Part shown: positions 55,495 to 64,000 of the stretch, piece by piece
Layout of the letters: each line of letters begins with the position of its first letter
Numbering within the stretch: position 1 is the stretch's first letter
Source: Brachionus manjavacas
Lineage: Eukaryota > Rotifera > Eurotatoria > Ploima > Brachionidae
Assembly (NCBI GenBank): GCA_019054805.1
Contig: JAHQIY010000013.1
Span: forward strand, 2,046,001 to 2,110,000
Reading direction: 5' to 3'
Length of the DNA: 64,000 bases
Made by a program: the position numbers and the translations under genes
Notes under the pieces: model-generated
Database searches by the model: none
The model's input: only the letters and a program-made list of their open reading frames with translations
What the model was told of the DNA's origin: nothing

Positions 55495-56317
55495 TTTTTG
55501 TTTCTAATTTATTTCCAATCTTATCTATTCTAATTTTAATCTAACAAGATTTTTAATTTAAAATTTGTGTATAAAGCATGTTTTTGATTCAAATTTTCTA
55601 CTCTATACTCGACGTGCATATTCAAGTGACTACGCTTTGTCTGTATTTTAAAATTTTTAAATAACTAAAGCTTTTATTTAGTACTCTTTTAAGTTTTAAT
55701 TTAGTCTTTTAGTTCTCGTGGTTTCAATGAAACTTCTTTTAGAAATTTTACTTAATACCCTAATCTATCATATCATAGGAATTACTTGGATCCGGTTTAG
55801 GGTTAGTTCTAAAGGTTAGAGACAAAAATGAAAAAAAATTTTTTGAAGCAGTTTTTTTATTTTTAAAAAATTTCAAGATTAATCTTTTATTTCTAGATAA
55901 TTTACCTTTCACTAATCTAATACTAAAATAAATAAAAATCAAAGTATTTGAAAAAAAAAAAACAAATGAAAAGAAAATGAAGAGATAAGCTTTATATTTT
56001 ACGAAAAAATTACATATTTATTTTAAATAAATACTTAATCTTTTAAGTCTTGGGTAGAAGAAAATCCGGTTCAGAAAAAGAAAGAGATTTTTTTAGTTCT
56101 ATGATGTAAGGAAAGTTTTGTTTCATTTTAATTTTAAAAATTAATTCAATTAAATGCATGTATTGTTAGGCAATTTGATTTTATTTGTTTACATTTTCTG
56201 AAAAAATGTTTAATAAAATTTAATTTAATTAAACCACGTTTGAAAAAAGAAAAAAAGCTGAAAAAAATTTATCAATCTTTAATACTGTTAGACAAAAAGA
56301 TTTAGATTTAGTAAAAA
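55495..56317. other. spacer between divergent OPRT paralogs b and c
   Basis: 823 bp that must hold the promoters of both divergent genes. It is AT-rich and not itself palindromic as far as I can see, so identity between the genes ends near their start codons. No ORF. Confidence 0.45.
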
Positions 56318-57067
56318 ATGGATAGAGTAGAGCTGGAAAGTTTTATGGACAATTTGTACGAAATTGGATGCGTGAAATTTGGCGAGTTTTATCTGTCCAC
56401 AGGGCTCAAGACTCCTGTTTATTTTGACCTAAGATTGATAGTCTCTCACCCAAAAGTCCTGCAGCAGGCTGGTAGACTCATCAAACAAATTATAGAGCAC
56501 AACAACATAAACTTTGACATTATTTGTGGTGTACCGTATGGAGCTTTTGCCGTCGCTACAGTAAATTTGCTAGTCACATTCTCAAAGATAAGATAATTTA
56601 AAAAATAAAAACACTTTTAGTCTCTGAGCATCCAGACTGACAAACCGATGGTCTTTAAGCGCAAAGAAATCAAAGATTATGGCTGTAAAAAAATGGTCGA
56701 AGGTGTTTACAAGGCTGGCGATTCTTGTTTGCTCATAGAAGATGTTGTTGTCTATGGAACCAGTATTTTGGAAACGAGTGAAGTGAGAAAAAAAATTTCT
56801 ATTTTTTACTCGATTTATACCACAATTTTAAAGGCATTGAAAATGTATGATCTAAATGTAACAGAAGCCATTACTTTAATGGACAGAGAGCAAGGAGGCT
56901 ATCAGAATATTAAAGATAACAATATTAATTTTTTAAGTGTCATAAAAGCGAGTGATTTGCTTAAGCATTTGGTCAAAAGAGAAAAAATTACTCAAGAAAA
57001 AATGAACGAAATTATGGATTTTCTGCACACTCATTCATTCCAAGCTTCTCAAGTTAACATTGGTTGA
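56318..57067 (+). CDS. stand-alone OPRT paralog c
   Basis: Three exons: 56318-56560, 56621-56782 and 56834-57067, giving 212 aa. The first two exons and their intron are identical to paralog b over 401 bp. The last part (TEAITLMDREQGGYQNI, VIKASDLLKHLVKREKITQE) runs as one exon, while paralogs a and b have an intron there; the UMPS gene also lacks it. The PRPP loop LLIEDVVVYGTSILET again has V-Y-G. It has no OMP decarboxylase part. It may supply extra OPRT activity or salvage orotate-like bases. Whether it is catalytically competent cannot be told from sequence. Confidence 0.88.
56366..56766. repeat. 401-bp perfect inverted repeat, right arm
   Basis: Partner of 55046-55446. The first difference upstream is at 56365 (t against c) and the first downstream is just after 56766, where the genes read attttggaaacg against aaatgagactag. 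Confidence 0.93.
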
Positions 57068-57699
57068 CATTAATGTTATAATGTTTTTCGCTCTTTTAGA
57101 TATTTTAAACTTTTAAGGTAAAATTTTTCAATACATTTTTTAGTTCAATAAATGAAATTATATTACAAAAAAATAAATAAATTTTATTTCAAAATTGAAA
57201 ATGTTTTTTCATGCTAGAGTCAAACGAAATATACAGCAATGTTATGACTCAACACTTAAATTTCAGAAATTTTCCGTGTCGATTTTTAGTAATAAAGCTA
57301 GTCAAAAAATATCTTAAAATTTACTTTTTTTCAAAAACTTTTTAGGAGGAAATAAAAGAGAATAACTTTTTTGTAATATCCGAAAAGACTGTTTAATGAA
57401 GAGAAGAGGAGAATTACAATTTAATTTTAATTTAAACTAAAAAAATATAAAATTGTTTCCATGGATATAAATAAAATTTAATTACTAATTAATAAGAGAT
57501 TAGAATTTTAGAGTTTCTATTTATTGATTTGATGAACACAAGAAGCCAAATATTCGTCTAATAATTTAATATTAAATGTCAAAAAAAAAAAAAAAAATAA
57601 AATGAAAAAAAATTCGAATTTTATATATATTTTTTATAAAATGATGAAAAAAAATAAAATATATATGTGTTTCGCTATAAAATTAATCTAGGAAATATT
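57068..57699. other. AT-rich convergent spacer
   Basis: 3' flanks of OPRT paralog c and ARF1. Long A and TA runs at 57580-57665. Nothing else recognised. Confidence 0.4.
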
Positions 57700-58888
<1,189 letters not shown>

Positions 58889-61800
58889 ATGACAGATCTG
58901 GAAGCCATCATCATTGATCTGTGCAAGTCTGGACTGGCTGCTCTGAATCCGGACAGTCTTCAAATGGTCAAATCTAGTTGCAAGTTCACAATCTAACTTA
59001 CGCACACAATTATTTCAATTTAAAATTCAATTTAGGTCTAGTGACCAAAACTTGAAGATTTGTTTTGAAGTTTTGAATGCTCAGCTAAGGAAAGAAAATA
59101 GCGAAATTCGCTATGCTGCCTTGCAAATTGTGGATGTTCTTTTTCGAAGGTCTCATTTATTTCGAGAACTTCTGTTGGAAGACTTTCAGCAATTTTTTGA
59201 GCTGGTCTTGGAAACAAACCCTGACCAGCCACTTCCAGTTCCAAGGAAAGCCGCCAATGAATTGAAAAAACAAGCGGCCAAAATTGTTAAAGAATGGAAT
59301 GATAAATTTTCGCCGGAATACAAAAGGCTTCAGCTTGGTTTTGAATACTTAAAGAACTGTAAAAAAGTTGATTTTGTTTCTTTTTCACATCGAAATAGTG
59401 CCCAACGTGCTCACGTTCAAAAACAAAATGAAAAGCAACAAATTTTTGTCAACCAAAAATACAGACAATACGTTCAAGATATGACAAGTAAATCTTTAAT
59501 CAAAAATTCTGATCTTTCCCTTGGTGATCAAAATTTTGAAAGTGGTTTAATTTAATAGCATTTTTTTTAATTCTGTTAAACTTTATATTAAATTAAATTA
59601 TAGATTTATTGGCACGGAATTTTATTTTCCCTTTTTCAGTCCTTGTGGAGCATAGGCTCATTCCTTTTGATTTCCACTCAAGTCGATCTTTTGACTTGCC
59701 TCTCATCACGTCATTTCCATTTCGATGTGATTTTTCATGATTGTTGACCTCCATGTTACTGCTGGTCGTCCTACCTTATGTCGTCATTGGGGTGCCCATT
59801 GAAGGGTTCTTTATGGTATCCGTGTTTCTTTCATTCTAAGTACATACTACAGTATTGTAGAGTTTAACTGTTGTTTCCTTGCTGAAGCTGCTGGTCGGAG
59901 TCTAGCGAAAGCGCTCTTTGTTTTAGCAGGTCTATTCTAAATGTCTCTGTGTGTTCCCATCGCTGTACTGATGGTGCTTTCCATGTTTGTAAATTCGAGC
60001 ACGGAATTTGATTTAAGAAAAAAGATAAAGGAAATTTTTTTTTCATAAGTAGTGCAAAAAATAATATAACAAATTCTTTAAAATGGAAAAATTTAATTCG
60101 AATGACACAAAATTTCAGTAAAATTTTGATTATTTTTTTCCCAAATATTAAATAAAATTCTCAAATTATTAAAAAATTAAGACACTAAATTAGATAGAAA
60201 TCCAATATTTTTAACTTATTGACACTTTTTCTTACAAAATGAAAATTAATCTAAGACAAAGTATCTAAATTTTATTATAAAGGATTTTAAATTTTAAAAA
60301 AATTCTTTTTTTTTATTTTTTAACAACTATTTAGATAAAATGACAAAAAAAACACTAATTTTTCAAATAATGACTGAACTAGACATTTTAAATTTTAAAA
60401 ACGTAAATTTTTATCAAATTTTATTATCCGTCTCGAGCTATTAATACTTAAGATTGAAAAATAAAATTATAAAATAAAAATATTGTTAGACAAATGTTTA
60501 AGCTAAAATCTAATTGTCACATGTCTGGTATACTAAAAGATTCAAATTTTTTCAAATACTTCTAAACGAATTAATAAAACCAAATTAAGTCAGTTCACTC
60601 CCTCTGGTCCAGGGGGGTTTCAATAAATAACTAAACATTTTCTTCTATTTTTATTTTTTTTTTTTTTTTTTTATTTAATTTTACATTTTTTTTTTATGCA
60701 AGACTAATTTTATTTTTACTTTACTTCTCCTGATGGAGGTTAATTTGAATTAAATAAATAAATAAAATAAAATTAAAATAGATAAATTGAAATAAAAAAT
60801 AATAGGTTTTCAATATTTAAGAATTCAAAGTTTTTGAAAAAAAAATAAGCAAGCAATAACCAAATTGCATGCAATTTATAATTTTAAAACAAATTAAAGA
60901 AAAAATATTTTGGTACTTAGTCTTAAATTTGATTTAATTTTTTTAGAAAAAGTGTCAATAAGTTAAAAATAAAGTATTAATAATTATTATCAATTTTAAT
61001 ATTTGGGAAAAAATAAAAAATTTGGGGCATTTTTTTCAAATTTTGTGGTATTGATTTTAACCGTCCTTAAAAATGTACATCAATTAATATTTCATTAGCC
61101 TAAAAAAATACATAGGACTTAGTTAAATTTTTAAAATTTAAATTTTTTCTTTTGTTTAAAATCAATTTTTATATTTTTTATTTTAGTAAATATTTTTGAA
61201 AGATTTAACAAATTTTTTGTTTATACTAAACATAGCTCTACTCTCAAAATGCCTTGGATATTATCTTTAAAATAAATTTATCTGTGATAAAAGTGATAAA
61301 AGTTTTATTAAAATAAATTGAAAGCTTTAAATTAATTTTTAAAATATTCTAATTTTAAATTAGTTATTTAAAAAAATTTATTTTTCCTGTCATTAATTTT
61401 TAGATTTTTTAATATAAAAATGAAGTTTTCCACTATTATTTGCGGTATTATTTATGCTTCTGATGGTGAAATGATTTCAACTTTTGACAGGAATTTAAAA
61501 AATATAAATTTAAATATTTTTTAATTTTTGGTTTTCATGAATAATAAATAAATTTATAAGAACACTTACAGATAAAGACTAAAAATATATAGAACTTAAT
61601 TTTTCACAAATTTTTTTGTTCAGGTATTAAATTAATTAATTTTTTTGTAGATCTTGAGCCCGATATAAAAAATTGTATAAAGCAGCTTGAACAGAGCATA
61701 AAAATTTTGATTCCAAGTGAAGATTTGTTTTCAAATGAAGATTTTATACCAGTTGAATCTAAAATGACACCAACTGAACAATTCACTAATGAATCAGAAG

Positions 61801-63015
61801 ATGAAGAAAGTGATGAATCAGAAGAAGATTTTGTCGAAGTTCCAATCAAACGAACAAAAGAAGAAATAGCTGCCGATACAAACTTAGAAATCGATTACCT
61901 AGGATTTTTGAACAAAGAATCCACGTGCGTTGAAGATTTAAAAAACACTGAGGTGAAAATCGAGCAATATCTTAAAGAAACTGATGACAATAAAATTGTG
62001 ATCGAAATAATGAAAGATTTATCTAAAGAGATAAAAAATTCACATCTTTATAAAATAAATAAATGGATAAAAGTATTCAGTTTGTCAGCTTTTTTGAATA
62101 TTCTTATTTTTGGTTATAGAATTTTACTCAAGTTAGAGAAGCAACAGAATACCTGAAAAAAGCAATTGATTTGAAAAATCAAGCCCAAAAAATACTAAAA
62201 AAATTTGACGACTTGAACATAAAATCAGAGCAGAAATCTCAAAATCTGAATGACAATTTTTTTGAAAATATTAGTAATAACTCACTTCCCGGCACTTCTA
62301 AAATGCAAGCCGAACATGAAGAAAAAAAATATTCAAATGAAAAAGATGCCAAACGATCCGAAATGCTTAGAGTAATATAACAAAATTTTTTCTTAGTTTT
62401 ACCTTTTTTCTCTCAAATTAGTTGGCACCGGTTATTGATTTAGATGAAATGGTCTACTTAAACCCAGTTGTGCAAAAGGTAGAGACACAAAATCCGCTTT
62501 TTCAAAGAAGAGAAAATGAAGTGACTCATGATTTGATAGAGAATGCACATCGATTAACCAAAATATCATTTGTTGGTAATTTCGAACCTGTAAAATGGTC
62601 ATGTCGAGCTCCGCTTAAAAACGGAAAGTTATGTCCGAGAATGGACAGACACAAATGTCCATTGCATGGCAAAATAGTTGCTCGAGATGAAATGGGAAAC
62701 ATTTTAAATGAGAAAGATAAAATTGAATTTGAAAAAAATAAAGCTGAAGTTAAACCATGGCAGGATGCTGAACTTTTGGCTGATATAAACGCAGCAACGG
62801 GACTAAATTTAACTGTTGATAATAAAAAAGCGAAAAAAAGAAAAAGTGGAAACCTGACTGATTTAAAAAAAACAGCTAATAGTCATGAAAGGCTGAAGAA
62901 GAAGTTATTGGACTCCAAAAGCCTAAGGAAAATTGGATCAATTCTAGATGCCATCGAAACTAGACGAAACTATGATAAGTTTCATCACAACTACAACTAC
63001 GCAATTCAATCTTGA
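58889..63015 (+). CDS. UVSSA: UV-stimulated scaffold protein A
   Basis: Five exons: 58889-58983, 59036-59487, 61651-62072, 62120-62371 and 62422-63015, giving 604 aa (human 709). Exons 1-2 encode the VHS-like N-terminal domain (SGLAALNPDSLQMVKSSCKS, EIRYAALQIVDVLFRRSHLF, PLPVPRKAANELKKQAAKIV, NCKKVDFVSF). After a 2163-bp intron, exon 3 continues with DMTNLEPDIKNCIKQLEQS, matching the family's continuation in phase. An acidic stretch (ESEDEESDESEEDFVEVP) may be the TFIIH-binding part. The last exon carries the DUF2043 zinc region (KISFVGNFEPVKWSCRAPLK, LCPRMDRHKCPLHGKIV, PWQDAELLADINAATG) and a basic tail. UVSSA acts in transcription-coupled DNA repair, recruiting USP7 and TFIIH to stalled polymerase. 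The long intron is full of transposon sequence and makes the gene look like two. Confidence 0.92.
59600..60055 (-). mobile_element. LINE 3'-end fragment in UVSSA intron
   Basis: Read on the minus strand a GC-richer stretch gives DRLEWKSKGMSLCSTRTEKG and a TAA near 59600. It follows the pattern DR..W(R/K)S...ALC.TR.EKG at the C-terminus of some LINE ORF2 proteins. Upstream it is broken by stops (ETFRIDLLKQRALSLDSDQQ in another frame). It is a dead insertion in intron 2 of UVSSA. Confidence 0.5.
60080..61050. mobile_element. palindromic foldback/MITE-like element, copy 2, with nested LINE tail
   Basis: Left arm (gatagaaatccaatattttt then aacttattgacactttttct at 60195-60235) and right arm, inverted (aaaaagtgtcaataagttaa at 60950-60970), pair well. 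Further out, tttttcccaaatatt on the left pairs with aatatttgggaaaa on the right. The centre is interrupted by 60590-60790, which ends in ctcctgatggag, a short stem, plus aaataaataaataaa, like a LINE 3' tail. Copy 1 lies at 38868-39360. The element sits in UVSSA intron 2. Confidence 0.6.
60590..60790 (+). repeat. LINE-like 3' tail nested in palindromic element
   Basis: A GC-richer start (cactccctctggtccagggg), a T-rich run, then ttctcctgatggaggttaat and attaaataaataaataaaat. It resembles the hairpin-plus-A-rich tails at 22705-22976 and 24117-24318 in layout but not in sequence, so a second LINE family is likely. Confidence 0.45.
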
Positions 63016-63841
63016 TTTTAGAATGTTAACTCTGATAGTTAATCAAAGAAAAAATTAGATAAAATTAATAAATTATTTGAATACTAAATTCTTTTCATAA
63101 ATAAAAAAAACTTTTTCTCTTGCTAATAAAGTTTACTTTCCAGAAAAACTTCTTGAATTTAAAAATATAAAGTGAATAGTGTATGAAGTTGTGAAGGTGC
63201 CGCTTTGTGTTTTATCAGTACCTACAATGGACTCGAATGCTTAGAAAATTTTCAAAAGTTCAAAAAAATTTCTATTTTAGTTTATTAAAAAGGGCTTAAA
63301 AATTAAATCTAAAAAAACATATTATACTAGCATAAATATATTAATTAGACTCAAGTGCTATTCAATAAAGGTTGATTCAAAACAAGGGGTTGGTGCAACT
63401 TATCTTGAAAATATGAAAGAAAGATTAAAAAAATATTACTGAATGGTAACATAACTAAATAAATTTGAGAAATTTTTTTTGTTTTTTTTTTGGTTTTTCT
63501 CTTTTTAACATTTTATCTTCTTTAAAATTAACAATATAATATATCAAAATATAATATATAATATATAATATATAATATAATATATAAAGGTATTTTTTTT
63601 ATTCAGCTACTAAAACTGGTGAAAAAATATTAATGAATTAGCACAAGCCATAAATATTGAAAAATTTCTAAAACTTGCAAAACCGAAAGTAAAACTCGTA
63701 AAGTAAAAATTTCGAAACAGAGATCTCGAAAAAAAAATCTCGAAATTTTTTAATTTTTAATCTTAAAAAAAATGCCGAAACCCAAAAATTAATTAATTAA
63801 TAATCAAAGATTTAGTGTTTCACACATGCCATTAAATGTTT
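63016..63841. other. convergent AT-rich spacer with (ATA)n-type microsatellite
   Basis: 3' flank of UVSSA. At 63530-63590 there is a run of atataatatataatatataa type repeats. No gene seen. Confidence 0.45.
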
Positions 63842-64000
63842 CTATTTGATTACTTTTTCAACCAAACGTTTGATACAATAATTTTTTTTGATTTGCTTAT
63901 TATTTTGCTTAGCAATAACAACGCCACTTAAAACCTTAGCCAAATCCGAATCCATATTAATTTGTTCCAATTTAAAAAGTTCTACAACTTTATTAATAGT
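63842..64000 (-). CDS. 3'-terminal exon of a gene leaving the window
   Basis: The minus strand is open from the window edge to TAG at 63844-63842: 52 codons reading TINKVVELFKLEQINMDSDL, AKVLSGVVIAKQNNKQIKKN and YCIKRLVEKVIK. The composition is coding-like (few Phe/Asn runs, amphipathic helices). The beginning lies beyond 64000. The family is not recognised. The helical, basic ending gives no firm hint of function. Confidence 0.55.
   Translation of the reverse strand, partial: TINKVVELFKLEQINMDSDLAKVLSGVVIAKQNNKQIKKNYCIKRLVEKVIK

Noticed and set aside
58889..59555. A separate short gene ending at 59555
   Set aside because: Splicing at 59487 to 61651 continues the UVSSA sequence in phase; the stop at 59555 lies in the intron.
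61421..61522. Short ORF starting ATGAAGTTTTCC with a signal-like N-terminus
   Set aside because: Lies inside UVSSA intron 2, very short, no support.

Overview
The window reads as nuclear DNA of an invertebrate animal. It is very AT-rich and has no rRNA, tRNA or operon-like bacterial layout. Genes are split by short GT-AG introns, mostly 44-60 bp, with a few long introns that hold transposon debris. The gene content is metazoan: Mediator MED10, importin-9, UVSSA, ARF1, a GalNAc-transferase, a fused UMP synthase, M2 (ACE-type) peptidases and the motile-cilium protein CCDC113. A ciliated, AT-rich, small-intron animal such as a monogonont rotifer would fit. That assignment is inference, not proof.

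Layout. 1-6.3 kb: CCDC113 (-) and an RWD-RING ubiquitin ligase like RNF25 (-), separated by a Ulp1-protease remnant and copies of a short dispersed repeat. 6.4-11.3 kb: PRCP-type serine carboxypeptidase (+) and a polypeptide GalNAc-transferase (+). 13.7-18.1 kb: CHCHD2/10 (-), MED10 (+), ANKRD39 (+). 18.5-27.9 kb: a transposon-rich block with LINE reverse-transcriptase remnants, LINE 3' tails, two SWIM zinc-finger pieces and one low-complexity ORF. 28-30.4 kb: ACE-like gene 1. 33.3-38.6 kb: importin-9 in 17 exons. 40.8-49.9 kb: ACE-like genes 2 and 3 with a LINE between them. 50.1-57.1 kb: a UMP synthase followed by three stand-alone orotate phosphoribosyltransferase (OPRT) genes. 57.7-63.0 kb: ARF1 (-) and UVSSA (+), head to head. 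63.8-64.0 kb: the last exon of a gene that leaves the window.

I rebuilt the exon chains by hand, checking reading phase across every junction. For the three ACE genes the coding blocks match in length to the base (492, 145 and 222 nt), although gene 3 carries extra introns. This supports the models strongly.

The most interesting area is 40-57 kb. Two local gene families, M2 peptidases and OPRTs, sit side by side and both show signs of recent sequence exchange. ACE genes 2 and 3 share a near-identical 478-bp tract that runs through an intron. Two inverted OPRT genes share a 401-bp tract with no difference at all, intron included. ACE gene 3 has lost both zinc-binding histidines and is probably a pseudo-enzyme. 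The OPRT-only genes carry an altered PRPP loop. Several isolated terminal-exon-like pieces in the AT-rich deserts remain unexplained.
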